A DNA stretch of 64,000 nt from Myrica gale (GCA_963930655.1 OZ005611.1:20199001-20263000), one strand, 5' to 3'. Counted from the stretch's first letter, positions 10,584 to 23,513 are shown. The notes: a model not told the origin generated them from the sequence alone. A program made the numbers and translations.

Positions 10584-11878
10584 TTGAAGTTTGCAAAGCT
10601 CAATTGCCATCGTCGACAAGCTTGCAAGAGGCACTGGGTGAAACAAACACCATCCGTCGTGCAAAACATTGCGTTGAGAAAGCCATCGAGTGTGTAGGCA
10701 TAGCCCCTACGAAGCCAATCTCATGCCAACAGTCCCCGGAAAAAGTTGCCAAAAACCGCCGCTAAAGCGGTGGAGGCGTTGCCACCCCTGCCATGGGTGC
10801 GGGGGTCGGGGTTGGCAAAGACCCTTTGCATGTGCATGCCCCCATGCACATGTGAGGGGGTGCGACAACGACAATTGAGCTTTTTAGGCTTGCTTGCACG
10901 CTGTCAATCCCTCCATCGGGTGCCACTTGAGACGACTTTATGGTGGTCGAGCCTATTTGTTTGGGTGCTTCGTCAGTGACATGCTAGTGCATGACAGTTG
11001 GTGTTTGTTTCATCCAATGCTACGTGTGAGACAACTGGTGGTGGCATTTGAGCTGTGATGGCTTTGCTCCTATGGGGCTTGTCTCGTCGTGACAGTTTAT
11101 GTGATGTTGTTGACTTCATGGGGGTCGAGCGTCGTGCTTGGTGTTCTTGAGGTGTTGCATGCGGACGACAGAGAGTGCTATTAAGCGCTCGATGCATGAA
11201 AGTGGGCATGTCGACGATGAAACCCGAGCTGGTAAGGCTTGGCTTTCGTGGGATTGACGCCCCTCTGTATGCTCTTATGGGATTTGATCCCTCGTCGGTT
11301 TCCTTCGTGTTGGCATTTGTTTTCATGCCTAGTGGTGCCAGTTCGGAGCCATTCGATGCTTCCACATGCATAGCTAGCCTTACGGTTGGTTTGGTTGTGG
11401 TTCGTTCGGTGGTGTTGTGGCTTGGTGTACGTGATAACGTGGGAGTGGTGTTAGGGTTGTATGGCTTGGTAGGCTCCGTGCTTTTGTATCGAACTACCCG
11501 ACGTCCTCCCCCTCAGACTTGCCCCAAGCGTTCATAACGCTTGGGCATTACAAGGGTTTCTGTGCTGCATACCTAATTCGATGGAATTCGTCCCTGTCGT
11601 TGCCCCTTCCTTTCCAGTGATCTTTGTTGGGTGCTGGAAGGACCATAAAATGGTCCAAGTGTTGTCTGTGCAGATCCAGTGCTTTCATTTTGGTTTGCAA
11701 CGGACCATGTGGGCGTACTCGTGCGCTCGGATGCGGTACATAAAATGGGTGTGTGGCTTTTAGCCTTCCTTTGCCCAAACCTAGCGTTACACGCATGATT
11801 GTCTTGCCCATGCTGTGAACTTTCGTACCTTCGGGTATGGCAAGGTCTTTGCGCGACGCCGACATCGATAATGAATGA
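10584..11878 (+). other. Decayed rDNA external transcribed spacer fragment
   Basis: About 1.3 kb of GC-rich sequence runs directly into the first base of an 18S gene, so it is most simply the 5' external spacer of an rDNA unit. Its base composition is quite unlike the AT-rich DNA on both sides. Open frames here, such as 11175-11537, are chance products of the GC-rich composition. The intact spacer of this species would be needed for comparison. Confidence 0.7.
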
Positions 11879-12300
11879 TACCTGGTTGATCCTGTCAGTA
11901 GTCATATGCTTATTTCAAAGATTAAGACATGCATGTGTAAGTATGAGCTAATTCAGACTGTGAAACTACGAATGACTCATTATATCAGTTATAGTTTGTT
12001 TGATGGTATCTGCTACTCGGATAACCGTAGTAATTCTAGAGCTAATACGTACAACAAACCCCGACTTCTGGAAGTGATGCATTTATTAGGTAAAAGGTTG
12101 ACGCGGGCTCTGCCCGTTGCTCTAATGATTCATGATAACTCAACGGATTGCAAGGCCATCGTGTCGGCGACACATCATTCAAATTTTTGCTCTATCAACT
12201 TTCGATTGTAGAATAGAGGCCTACAATGGTGGTGATAGGTGACAGAGAATTATGGTTTGACTCGGGAGAGGGAGCCTGAGAAACGGCTACCACATCCAAA
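11879..12300 (+). pseudogene. 5' fragment of 18S rRNA (rDNA pseudogene)
   Basis: It begins TACCTGGTTGATCCTGTCAG, the universal 18S start with one change. It can be followed through AATTCTAGAGCTAATACGT and CGCGGGCTCTGCCCGTTGCT to GAGAAACGGCTACCACATCC, about 420 nt of the roughly 1800-nt gene. It carries many substitutions, mostly C to T and G to A relative to the plant 18S, as expected for methylated unselected DNA. The rest of the rRNA is missing: the sequence stops at a junction with the repeat that starts GAAATGTGAAC. Confidence 0.95.
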
Positions 12301-12397
12301 GAAATGTGAACAAGACGATTTAAGACCTAAAACAATAGTACCCGAATCTAAAGGGGGTGAATAGGTTTTACAAATTTTCTTATAACTTTTTGCACTT
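12301..12397. repeat. 97-bp direct repeat, right copy, flanking rDNA fragment
   Basis: Second copy of the block at 10488-10583. At its left edge the 18S sequence CATCCAAAG merges with the repeat start GAAATGTG, a few bases of shared sequence at the junction. Confidence 0.9.
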
Positions 12398-13274
12398 AAA
12401 AACTTTCTGCACAAACTTCAAAAGTGCAAATCAACAATTTCAATATGTATATGTCTACAACAAGATTTATCAATGCGAAATATAAATCATGTACATCAGA
12501 ATCTCTTTATCACATATTCTTTATAGCCAAGAACTCTATCAATTCTCAGCCAAAGATTATTAATAATTAGTCAAGAACACAATAAAATTGACAACCACCA
12601 CACAATGATAGCAATATTTGGTTATGAAGAGAAAATCTTTTAGAAATAAATTCCAAGAGACAAAAACTCTACTGGCCCGTAGGACGAGAAAAATATATCA
12701 CTAGCTTTTTAAACTCGAAATACATAGTGATCTATAGACTCGAGAATTCCCAAATATTGAGGAAGTTTCTAGACCATCTTGGCCTTCTTGACGTCAAGAA
12801 ATTAGTTAGAATCATTCTAACTAAATTTTGTTACAGTTATATAAGTCACGATTCTGTCAAACTTCCATCTGACTTCTAATGAAATTGAACTTTCTCAGGA
12901 AAAAAGTAACGTCTCCATCTCGTGTTAACTGACTTTGTGCATACTCCAATCAAACTTGAATCTCGAAAACATATGTTCAAACATGTACTTGCACTCCTGC
13001 CTTCAATTATACATTGGAGCTTTAATACATCTTTACATCTCAGGATTTCAACTCAATTAAACATGAAGTTGAAGCCAACTAAAATTAGACACTAACAAAG
13101 TGTATACGTAAGTTTGTCCTATCACTTTTATATGTAGCAAAGTAGACTATTAGCAATTAACTCTCTTTCCTATTATGGTCAGGAGGGTATCCGTTATTTC
13201 CTACTTTGTAAGAGAGATTACAATTCTTTTCCTAATCTTCATAACGAGACAACTTCTTTGTCATGGACTTCGTG

Positions 13275-13560
13275 TTGGAGTTAGTCCTACATCAATTGTG
13301 GAAGAGATTAGTAGTCAGTTTATAAGTGTGAGAGAAAATCTCACCTCTTGAGCTAGCTTTTGGGATTAAGAAGGTCCAAGACCACCCAAAAATGATATCA
13401 GAACTTAGTTTTACCAACAAGTCTCGGCCTAACAGTCCACGAGAGAAACGGGTTGTATTCTTCCCGATGTAGGGTTGATGGTTAGTTTATAAGTTTGAGG
13501 GAAAATCTTATCTCTTGAGCTAGCTTTTTAGGTTGAGAAGATCCAAGACCACCCAACACT
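13275..13560 (+). mobile_element. Fossil TRIM-like LTR pair
   Basis: Two related blocks (about 13275-13391 and 13464-13557) share TCTTGAGCTAGCTTTT, then GTCCAAGACCACCCAA or a near match. The first is followed by TGATATCAGAAC, which resembles the initiator-tRNA primer site of plant TRIM elements. Only about 70 bp separates the blocks and there is no coding domain. It is broken and old. Confidence 0.45.
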
Positions 13561-16500
13561 TTGAGCCCATGTCGACCTGTCATTCACACTTCCTTTATCC
13601 CCGTCAACTTTGAATCTGATTTTTTAGTCCTCTCCATACAATCTATCTTTGTTTTACTCCAATAACAGATATTTAGCTAATTCTTAGAACTTGAACAAAG
13701 TTAGTTTTTCTTCACTAAACCTCCAATTTCCTCACGTGATCAATTATGTTGGAGTTCAACAATACCGCTCCCTACTAGTTCTCTTAGAATAGGCTCGCTG
13801 GGTGTGATATTGAATATCATAAAAAACTTGAGTAACACTCTCTTGACACCAATTGATTTTGAGAGAAATGACGACTCAACGGTCTGAAAAATTAGATGTT
13901 CAAGTCTTAGATTTTAATAAATTAAAGAAATTCAATTATAAATTTTTAAACAATGTGATCAATTAGATATTCAATTCTCATTTAATTAAATAGAGAGTGC
14001 CTTCCCAGGCGAATCTGAATCTTTTTTTTGGATTTCTCTCCATAGAATCTTCCTTTGCAAACATTACACTTTACTATCCTCAACTATCATTTTGATGTCT
14101 TGGTGCCGAGTACTCTTTGCCGGTGATGGCTTTGTTGGTTGGGGTCTTTTTGTGTACTAGGGATTGTTATCGTTTTCTGATTTGTGTATTGGTTGAATCA
14201 AATGCATTTGCCTAGGAGGGAAAAAAAATAGAGAAAACTACAATTTTTCATCTTCAAACTATCACTTATTTTGCACTTTGCACCATAAATTAAGTACAAC
14301 TTTTGAGAGATTACATTCACAAAACTACTCATATCTAACCCATGGTACCCCCAGTTTATTTTTTTCCATTAAATTAGATGAAAATTGACTTTGTTTAATA
14401 CAAAATGTCGATTATGCTCTTAAAAAAGGTCAAATAGCCGTTTACATCAAAGGCATAATCATCATTTCATTTTTTACATTGACAAAACTACTCCCAATAA
14501 CATCTGATTTGGAATGCAACAAGATCTTGGTTTATATATAGATTGATCAAGAAGGAGTCTTACTCAATTACCAAATTTTCGAGTTCTCTCTCTTTCTGAT
14601 CATACCCACCACAAAGCACTACTCTTAAGGAACTACCATAATGTTGCTTGTTTTTGTTCTCCACGAGGAATTCGTTCTTGTCAAAAAGTTTATCTTCTGT
14701 TCCATATATCGCGGACAGCCTTAAAACCAACAATGCTTGTGTTTTGAACTTGGATTTCCGACATTGGACCAAAGCCATTATCATTCATGGCAACAAATCC
14801 TGCACCCAGCATGTACGGGAAGTGCAGCGACCACAATCTAATTTTTGTGGTTGGTACTTCAACTACCAAGGACAGTGGCCCATTTTAGAAAGCTGAGTGG
14901 CCTGAATCAGATAAATGATGATAAGCACCTAACAAAATCCCGTCTGTTCTTTCTCCTCGGCTTTCACTTTTTGTCTCACATTGACTGTTCATTCTAAAGC
15001 ACATGATGTTTTCCCTTCCCAATTACTTCTCCAATCCCTTCTTATCTTCTTAGATTCAATGTAAGAGAGGGAAACAGAGAGCTTTACCCCGTGGCAGAAT
15101 CTTCCTGAAATTATTGTCAGCAAATCTATAGGGTACCCTTTAAAAACTTCAACAATTGAAAGGCCCCCCCCCCCCCCACTTATCTTGTGGAAAAAATACA
15201 TCTCAATTAGGAGGCTAGAAACATACAGGGAACTTGGAATATAAAGGCAATCAGTATCGTACTTGTCAGTTAGTCAAGATTCTATCTAATGAATTGGCTA
15301 GCCAAGTCTTACGTTTCTATTAATGAGTAGAATTCGGCATGCTAGGTGGCTAGCTATGTCTCAGCTAATTTGATCAGTCTTGGTCCTTGGACAATCTTTG
15401 TGGAGCTAATCCATACATGAGTTTTTGTTTGTGAGACAAACAAAGTACGCTGATGCCTGCAGGTTCTTGAAGCCCTCTAGAAGGATTGGGAAATGGAAAC
15501 CGAAATTTTGTAAGTGCTGAGGAGTGCGGAGTACTCTCTGCAACATTAAATGATCTCTGTCGTATGCCATTGCGGCCATGAGCAGCGGCCACGACACCTC
15601 TACATCGAACAGGCAAATTCTCATCATCTGATTTTGAAGTCGAAAAACTTTTTCAATAACCATAGCCAAAAATAGCAGTACTATGAAGGAGATCGATTTT
15701 TCATTGGGTGGCAGAGGCCAGAAGGTATGAGTAGCTAGCTCATGCATGTTTCGTGGCACATTTATTGCCATGTGGTTGCTTAGGCTTCCTTGCATTAGCC
15801 TTAAAAACTATATTAAAATGCTTTGTTCTCAAAAGAAGGTACCGCCTTAGCAACACAAAATCCCGACTCTTTTCTCTCTCTTTCCAGTATGTCAGTGCTG
15901 CATTTAACACTTTAACGCAACCATCCTCATAAAATTCATAAACAGCATAGAGAAGTGCACCGTCCCTGCAAGGGATCAGAGAACTGGAGGAGATGGGAAA
16001 AACACCTCCTGGAGAATCTGTTTCTGTTAGCCACAATGTCATATAGCCTGGTACACTCGTTTATGCATCTTCAATGTTCCTTTTCTCTGAGCACGGGCCT
16101 TCATCAGTCTAGCTCCACATCTCTATTTCCCCTTGTGCGAAAAGAAATGTCTCTGTACTTCTTAATGATTTTTATAAACTAAAACCATCAAATCAGGGCG
16201 CTCAATAAAAATAGGTGCTTAAAGCAGAGATTAAAAGCGAGGCCTTTTTATTTTTGAATATAATAAAAAATATATTTTAAATAGATATTTACTTTAAAAT
16301 ATGCTCTTGTATTGTATGTAATAAAAATTAAATAAATCTTTTCACAAAATAGAGCAACCCATGAATTTTGAGCACAAACAATTTTAGAGACCTTAATACA
16401 AAAAATTATTTTACAAGACAGCTTTATATATGAAATATATTTTTGTTTCACTAAACTTCACTCTTACTTTTACTTGGAGCGCTTTTTTTTCCGTCTAATT

Positions 16501-16860
16501 AAACAATTTGGGGCCTTACTTGGAGGTAGGGGCCTTAGGCAGCCGGCCAAGCTATTAAATGTGGTAAACTTACCATAGGTTAGGCGCTTCCAACTTGCCC
16601 AAAAGGTTAGTAAGCTCATCCACTATATAGCTATTGGTATTTTAATTACACTCGACATAAAATCTCTCTCTCTCAGCTATTATTGATTGTTTACCACTAT
16701 CCTTCTGCTTTGTATTTAGCGGTCTCCAGAGAGGTTGACTGATGAGGTGGAGACTCACATAAAAGGGAGCTAGGATTGCTCATCGAAAACAAACCATTCC
16801 AGTTTCTTTTCCATGGACATAAACGCCAGTAGCATGCACTCCCACTGCCTGGAAATAACC
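13561..16860. other. Intergenic DNA upstream of the sulfate transporter
   Basis: There is no intact gene. A repeat-like block at about 14230-14520 has internal copies of CATTNACAAAACTACTC. The minus strand of about 15370-16050 shows coding-like stretches in more than one frame, such as LLYAVYEFYEDGCVKVLNAA, without a family I can name. A 17-base C run starts near 15162. An AT-rich block at 16228-16545 ends in GGGGCCTTAGGCAGCCGG and is probably a dispersed repeat. The transporter promoter and 5' leader lie in the last few hundred bases. Confidence 0.4.
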
Positions 16861-19800
16861 ATGGAAACACACAAGGTTGTCCCACCACCCCCTAGAAGCA
16901 CAATTGAGAAGCTGAGAAGCAGGCTGAAAGAAACCTTCTTCCCTGATGACCCTTTGCGTCAATTCAAAGGACAGACATTGAAGAAGAAACTACTATTGGG
17001 AGCTCAGTATATCTTTCCCATTCTTAATTGGGGTCCTAATTACAGCCTCAAACTCTTCAAGTCTGACATTGTTTCTGGTCTCACCATTGCTAGCTTGGCC
17101 ATTCCTCAGGTCACTCATCTTTGTTGCCGTGTCTTTACTTTCTCTTTTCATTTCATTCTTTTTGTGTCTAAATTGAACTAATTAAACCATAGCGTTGAAC
17201 CTTATTGTTCTCCTTTTTCCTTTTCAGGGCATCAGTTATGCTAAGCTTGCTAATCTGCCTCCGATTGTGGGTCTCTGTGAGTGTAGTCTTTGGTCATATA
17301 CACACTCTTCTTATACTTCTTTATGCCTTTAGAAACATACTGTTTTATTGTTTATAACTTCTTTACTTTGTTGGTTTGACACAAAGATTCCAGCTTTGTT
17401 CCTCCACTTGTGTATGCCGTCCTTGGAAGTTCAAGGGACCTAGCAGTAGGACCTGTTTCTATTGCTTCTCTTGTACTGGGATCCATGCTTATGCAAGAAG
17501 TATCTCCCAACAATGATCCCATCTTGTTTCTTGAACTAGCCTTTAGTTCAACCTTCTTTGCCGGTCTCTTCCAAGCTTCTTTAGGATTCTTAAGGTAATT
17601 TCTTCCCTTTCCTTTAACATTTGGACACCCTGTTTCCTAATTGCGGGTTTAGATTTTGTTTTTGGGGGTGAATTGCAGGCTTGGATTTATTATTGACTTT
17701 CTCTCGAAGGCTACTCTTATCGGGTTCATGGCAGGAGCTGCTATAATAGTCTCTCTCCAACAGCTCAAAGGCCTCCTTGGAATCACCCATTTCACAAAAG
17801 AAATGGGTTTGGTTCCTGTTTTAAGCTCTGTTTTTCACAACATAAAAGAGGTAGTACTGTCTTCTCTCCTTTTCAAGGTCACATACACCGATACACTTTG
17901 AACAGGGGAAAAATGCGAAATGGAAACTGCTACGGTTACAGAAACTATGTAAAGATTCTCGTAGTTACCTAACGGGAGACTATTAAGCAGACCGGAAGAC
18001 AAACTCGGTAATGTAAGGCAGCTTGTTACAGAACTCCTGAAAGTCAAAAGCGCTGGTAATCGTCGCTGCCTGCGACTACCAGCCATTCTACTCTGAGGTT
18101 GATGACCTCAGTCATCTTCGAAGTTATCAACCCTTCTGTTTTCTAGTGTCTTTCCTCTGTAAACGCTCCTTTCTACCACCCATGATCGATTATGAAGTAC
18201 TTGCGACTCAAGCTTTCTTCAATAATCATGGGTGGTTTCTTTTGATTTTTGCAGTTAATTTGAGTTGAGCAGATGAATACCCTTTTCTCTTCTAACATTT
18301 TTAATCTTGATCGTCTCTGTGCAGTGGTCATGGCAGACTATACTGATGGGTTTTTGCTTCCTTGTTCTACTCTTGCTGGCAAGACACGTTGTACGTTATT
18401 CCTTACACTCTCTTTGTCTTCAAGTACCGGCCCTGTTTCCTCTCAGAAAGATACATTTAACCCCCTAGACGTCAACTCTAATAACTTAAATGTATTTATA
18501 ATGGACGGTGACGATAGTCTCATATTCAAACCTGGCCCAACGGTTGCATGGATCACAACCGTTCGGCACGAACGCACACACGTGAGGTTACAAAGGACCC
18601 CAAGCCCATCAAATATCTTTACCTTTGTGGTTCTGATCGGCGGATGAGATGGAAGTATTGCATGTATGCAATACCGGGAAAGGTTGGCTTTGGCTTGGCT
18701 TTTGCTCGGCTCAGCTCGGCTGGTTGTAGTGACTCAAAACTCGTATCCCAGTTGACAGCTCTGCATGCTGAACACGTGTAATATGTCCCGTTGATTAAAG
18801 TAGCCTATCAAACTTTGACAAAACTAGTATTTTTTGGGTTAAGTCATTTTTGATCCGTCGGTTTTACATCGACTTAATAATTAGGTATTTGAATTTTAAA
18901 ATTCTAATTTTTAATAATAGGTACTTGATCCGTCAATGGGCCCTTGATTTCATCAATGACTAAACCGGCAGATCAGCAACATTGATTAAGAGTCAAATCA
19001 TTTTTAGTCCTTCAATTTTATACCAATTTAGAAATAGGTACTTTTGTTTTAAAATTTTAATTTTTCAGTCCTTGAGCATGTACTTCCAAAAAAAAAGGTC
19101 CTCCACGTAGACCCTTTATTGTAATTTTTTGTTAATGACGATTTAAGCGTTAACGAAATAAAGAGTTGTTGACAGAATTAGTACCTTATTTGTTTTGAGG
19201 ATGCAAACTAAACTTTTAATTGGTGTAAAGCTCAATTATCAAAAATGATTTCACCCTTTTGTTTTGATCTAATTATTTATAAGTCCTATAGATTTCGGAG
19301 GTGATGGGTCCAAAGAGTACCTCTTCCTAGTGCCAAATGTCACGAGCAGTAGTAAATGAATAAGAAAAATTTTGTTTGGAGAATGAAATAATAATATATT
19401 ACCAAATATTAGGCGAGTCCAGGAGGATGTCAGTGGGGGGTAGTTTTTTTGAGAATTTTTTGTGTTTTGAAAATTTTTAGGTATGTTAATTTTATTGGTA
19501 TGCGTGCGGTAGTTATTTTTAGGTGATGTTAAAAAACATGTTCGATTTGTGTATTCTCAGGATTCAAAAAATCCTGAGAAAACAAGGGTGCCGAAGAGCC
19601 TCAGGTTCGGTATAAGATCATAGACCATATTATTCATATTATAATTTATTGGATTCTATACTGTGAATGATGAGATAGATGTGGCTCTTCTGCCGCTAGA
19701 TATGAACATTTTGATCCGAGTAACTAACACTGAGATTCGTGCCATGCAGACAATGAGAAAACCAAAGCTGTTCTGGGTTTCAGCTGGAGCCCCTCTTGTG

Positions 19801-22059
19801 TCTGTGATACTCTCAACCCTCGTGGTCTTCGCATCCAAGGCTACTAACCATGGCATCACCGTGGTAAGTTATTGGGCCTAATTTACTTCCCAAATGATTA
19901 AAACGCTTCCTAGCCTTCCCACACAGTAAATATTAAGATCTCTAATCGTCAACATAACAAATTTGTCTTCAAACTTGGGTTTGTTTGGTAGATCGGAAAA
20001 TTACAAGAAGGATTGAACCCGCCTTCATGGCACATGTTGCACTTTCACGGCAGCCACCTGGGACTGGTTATGAAGACTGGGCTTGTTACTGGCATCTTAT
20101 CCCTCACCGTAAGTTTTCCTACCTATCAACAATCTATTAATTTAATCACCGTCTGGGTTTTCATTTATGGAATCAGATAGTTACTGTATTTGAGTAGTGA
20201 TTCAAACGATTCTTGGAAAGGCCAAACATATATGCTTAAAAGTCCATACATGTACATCTTAACGCAACCTGAGGCCTGAGGGATAGGGTGTTTATCTTGT
20301 AATTAAATCTAAGGGGCAGTCCAAAACTTCTGCTATTGGAAACTTAGATCCAATTACAGCTGGGCGTGATCAGCGCCAATGGGAAAGATACTGCCTGTCT
20401 ATTTAATTTGTTGAAAGGTATAGGACCCCCCTTTTTCAAACAGGAAGGCATTGCAGTGGGAAGGACGTTTGCTGCCCTAAAGGCCTACCAAGTGGATGGA
20501 AACAAGGAGATGATAGCCATTGGGTTCATGAATATGGTTGGCTCCTCCACTTCTTGCTATGTCACAACAGGTGCCAAGATTACTTCTTCAATTCCTAGCG
20601 TTCTATTTGCATATTAAGCGATCCTATTATAACATCAACGTCAGTAGTTTTTATACGGCTTTGATCATATATATCAGGTTCTTTCTCGCGGTCAGCTGTC
20701 AATCACAATGCAGGAGCAAAAACAGCAGCTTCTAACATAGTAATGTCGGTGACAGTTATGGTGACACTCCTTTTCCTTATGCCTCTCTTCCAGTACACAC
20801 CAAACGTTGTACTGGGCGCAATCATAGTCACGGCAGTTGTCGGTCTTATTGATATCCCGGCTGCATACCACATTTGGAAGATCGACAAATTCGATTTTGT
20901 CGTGACGTTGTGCGCATTCTTGGGTGTCATTTTCATCTCAGTCCAAGAAGGCCTTGCCATCGCTGTAAGTAATTTCTGTATTGGGTTGGGGGGTTGTGTA
21001 GACAACATTTGAGCTTTAACTTTGGACAAAATGTGGATTATCTTTTATTGCTCTTTTTCGAAATTGTCTAGCGGTTCTTAAGGTCTCACATATTTTCATG
21101 CACCGCATGACATAGAATGATGACTTCTTTCATGATCAGGTTGGACTATCCATTTTCAAGATCCTCCTGCAAATTACAAGGCCAAAAACGGCGATGTTGG
21201 GGAAAATACCCAGGACAGATATATACCGAAATCTTCACCATTACAAGGAAGCCACAAGAGTCCCTGGTTTCCTCATTCTAAGCATTGAATCTGCTGTCAA
21301 TTTTGCCAACTGCACATACCTCAATGAAAGGTTGGCTGTTAACCAATGAACTCAAGCAAATGCTGTCAGTTTCTGCAGCAATTCCGATTTCTTATTTCCT
21401 TCTTGTTTCTGATATATAAATTACTTCTTTTATGGAGGATTTTGAGATGGATAGAAGAACATGAAGCCGAAGAAGACATGGAAAAGCAATCAAGTCTCCA
21501 GTTTGTGATGCTGGACTTGTCAGGTATATATATTTACACCACGAGTTCAGTTTATTTTATAACTATACCGTTTCAAAAATGCCACCATCTCGCAAGTTAA
21601 TCAAGCACTCTCCACTAAACTGGAGCATGACCTTTTATCAATTTTGGTTCAAGCTTATCAAATGAAGTCAGAGACGAAAAATTCTACATGTAACCTTAAA
21701 CCTTTATACTTTCAGCTGTGAGTAGCATAGACACAAGCGGGGTCTCGTTCTTCAAGGATTTTAGGAAGGCAATGGAAAAGAAAGGTGTTGAGGTAAAGAA
21801 ATAACATCTCTGGGGTAATTTTTCTGTAGCCTTTTTGTTGCCGGCTGGCCGGTCATCTCATACTTCAATCCGACTACTTGGTATTACACAGCTTGTGTTG
21901 GTGAATCCTCTGGGTGAGGTTCTGGAGAAACTGCAGAAGGCAGATGAAGCTGGGGATTTTATGAAACCAGATAATCTATACTTGACAGTTGGAGAAGCTG
22001 TAGCGTCACTTTCATCTACAATGAAAGGCCAGTCGTCAACCATGTATGAAGGGACATAG
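16861..22059 (+). CDS. SULTR3;3: Group-3 sulfate transporter, SULTR3;3 type (SLC26/SulP)
   Basis: This is a proton-coupled sulfate transporter of the SulP family. Group-3 members in Arabidopsis are linked to plastid sulfate uptake. Thirteen exons join in frame to 636 residues: 16861-17109, 17228-17276, 17387-17594, 17679-17850, 18325-18390, 19750-19863, 19992-20108, 20444-20570, 20678-20964, 21140-21330, 21438-21523, 21716-21792 and 21892-22059. The membrane part starts near residue 68 and contains GISYAKLANLPPIVGLYSS and GSSRDLAVGPVSIASL. A STAS domain covers about 505-620, with the conserved IDTSGV at 560-565. The start METHKVV matches the Arabidopsis SULTR3;3 start MEVHKVV, so I prefer 16861 to an in-frame ATG 48 bp upstream (16813). 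Intron 5 (1.36 kb) contains a MITE-like repeat. The frame looks intact and functional. Confidence 0.93.
18836..19256. mobile_element. MITE-like foldback in SULTR3;3 intron 5
   Basis: The ends GGGTTAAGTCATTTTTGAT and ATCAAAAATGATTTCACCC are imperfect inverted copies. Inside, a unit containing AATAGGTACTT is repeated. About 420 bp without coding capacity. The flanks are T-rich, so no target duplication can be fixed. Confidence 0.6.
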
Positions 22060-22721
22060 ATGGCCAGTGTGGCTCACTAACAACTACATTGCTCGACAAT
22101 AGACCAAAATAAATGAACATTAAATATAAATCAAGCACTCTAATTGGAAAATGAATCTATTTATAGAGTGCATTTTATTTGTCTCTAATAAGTGGTTCGA
22201 TCAGTAAAACGAGGGAGATGAAAAAAGGGACCTCGCTCTTGCCTCGCCGGCTCCATTAGGAGACGAGCCAAGCCGAAGATGGTACTAGTTAGGCCTCATT
22301 AATATTTGATTAATATTTGTGGTGCTCTCAAGGCACCAGATGAAAGGAAACGATTTAGACCGTGAGTCTGGGAGGTTTAGACTCGTAAGATTTGGAGCGG
22401 ATCCTTTCCTTATGGATCTCTCCTATCGATATTTATGAACATCTTGCAATGGTGTACGGTAACAGAGCTTCTTAAAAAGCAAAATCGAATCCAGAATCTG
22501 GAAGCCAGGTTTGTTCTTAGTATTTTGCCAAAGGAACCATGTGAATCTTCCAACCCTTGTGTATCATACAAAAGGAAGATCCAGCAAAGGGATTGATGAG
22601 TCTGCCTCATTTGTTCGTTTTGTTCTGATCCTCGTAGGAGCCACAAGCTAGCATTGAGCTCGGAATCAACTTTTTCAGACCAAAATTTCGTGCGACCAAT
22701 GCACCGATTGGTATAGCGAGA
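22060..22721. other. SULTR3;3 3' flank and intergenic DNA
   Basis: The first few hundred bases are the likely 3' UTR of the transporter. A block at about 22320-22430 resembles one at about 26540-26640 (both have a GCACTC- or GCTCTCAAGGC-type start and AACGATT, then GAATCC or GGATCC followed by TTTCC). No gene is seen. Confidence 0.4.
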
Positions 22722-22888
22722 ACGTCCCGGTTAGAATACGTTGCCATTAAAATGCAGGGGTTACGGGGACACAGCTCGGATTAAATTCCGGGAATCCACT
22801 GGTCCTCAGTGCGCCAGCACATTAATGAGCCCTCAGCCCTCAAACCAGCGTGTTTTACCGAATGTCTGCCAATCCGACCCGGTTAGAA
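22722..22888 (+). repeat. Left terminal inverted repeat of the second MULE
   Basis: Inverse of 25062-25222, ending at AATCCGACCCGGTTAG. By eye about four fifths of positions match, so the element is not very recent. Confidence 0.8.
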
Positions 22889-23153
22889 GCAACAGCTGAT
22901 GTCATTTGTCACCACGCGAGCTTTGATCTCGCCACTTGCTCTTTTTCCCCGCGTGTTTTACCGGATCGTTTTTTTAGTCTCTTCTCCGCTAGATTCTTTC
23001 CTGCATACTCTCGCCATTGATCTCGCCACTTGCTCTTTTTCTCTCTTAGATATACTACCTATATATACATAAACAGAGTAATAACAAGAAATTGGCCCTA
23101 GTTCATCCCTCCACTTTCGTAAAGGTAGAGAACGAGTTTTCTTCTCTACGGTG

Positions 23154-23249
23154 ATGGAGGTTCAAACAGCCCCACAACAACCACCAAAGCGAAAGCCACT
23201 GACAAGGCTCAACAACATTTATATCACCACTAGTTCATCCCATTTTTGA
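23154..23249 (+). CDS. Short ATG frame, possible captured first exon
   Basis: A 31-codon frame begins MEVQTAPQQPPKRKPLTR and follows a CT-rich leader-like stretch (22960-23150) that looks like a plant promoter and 5' UTR. It has the look of a first exon of a host gene, but I recognise no family, and a donor site inside it is unproven. It may be joined by splicing to the frame that begins near 23845. Confidence 0.25.
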   Translation: MEVQTAPQQPPKRKPLTRLNNIYITTSSSHF

Positions 23250-23458
23250 ATTTTTTTTTGGTAAAGTTTAAAGTATCACCACTACTTAACATTCTTATTT
23301 TTTTATTAAAGATAAAAGCATTATATACATGAAGCAGAAAAATAAACAATAGAAAGTACCACCACTAGCCACCCCGTTACTACAGGGAAACTCAGTTTTC
23401 TTACGAATGAATGCAGAACACACAAGTACAATTTTTTATCAAGAGGAGCTTTGGTTGT

Positions 23459-23513
23459 ATTTAAATCAAAGCAAGGATGAATACATTATTTAAATCAAAG
23501 CAAGGATGAATAC
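23459..23513. repeat. Two-copy tandem repeat of about 27 bp
   Basis: TTTAAATCAAAGCAAGGATG appears twice in a row (about 23459 and 23486), each followed by AATACA. It lies inside the MULE interior. Confidence 0.85.

Larger units (their letters stand above)
10492..13097 (-). mobile_element. Fossil copia-type LTR (SIRE-like), split by rDNA
   Basis: Read on the minus strand, the right-hand part (13097 down to about 12305, roughly 790 bp) begins TGTTAGTGTC and ends with a C-rich stretch followed by TTCACA. The same layout is seen in the solo LTR at 28591-29687. The left piece at 10492-10583 repeats only the 3' end. No internal coding domain is present, so this is a solo LTR remnant interrupted by foreign DNA. 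It is broken and looks old. The lineage call rests on the C-rich 3' motif only. Confidence 0.45.

Noticed and set aside
11175-11537. 120-codon frame and overlapping minus-strand frames
   Set aside because: They lie in the rDNA spacer fragment, whose GC-rich composition makes long chance frames.
16813-16860. Upstream in-frame start for the sulfate transporter
   Set aside because: The 16 extra residues do not resemble SULTR3;3 N-termini, while the ATG at 16861 aligns with the known start. It remains a possible alternative.
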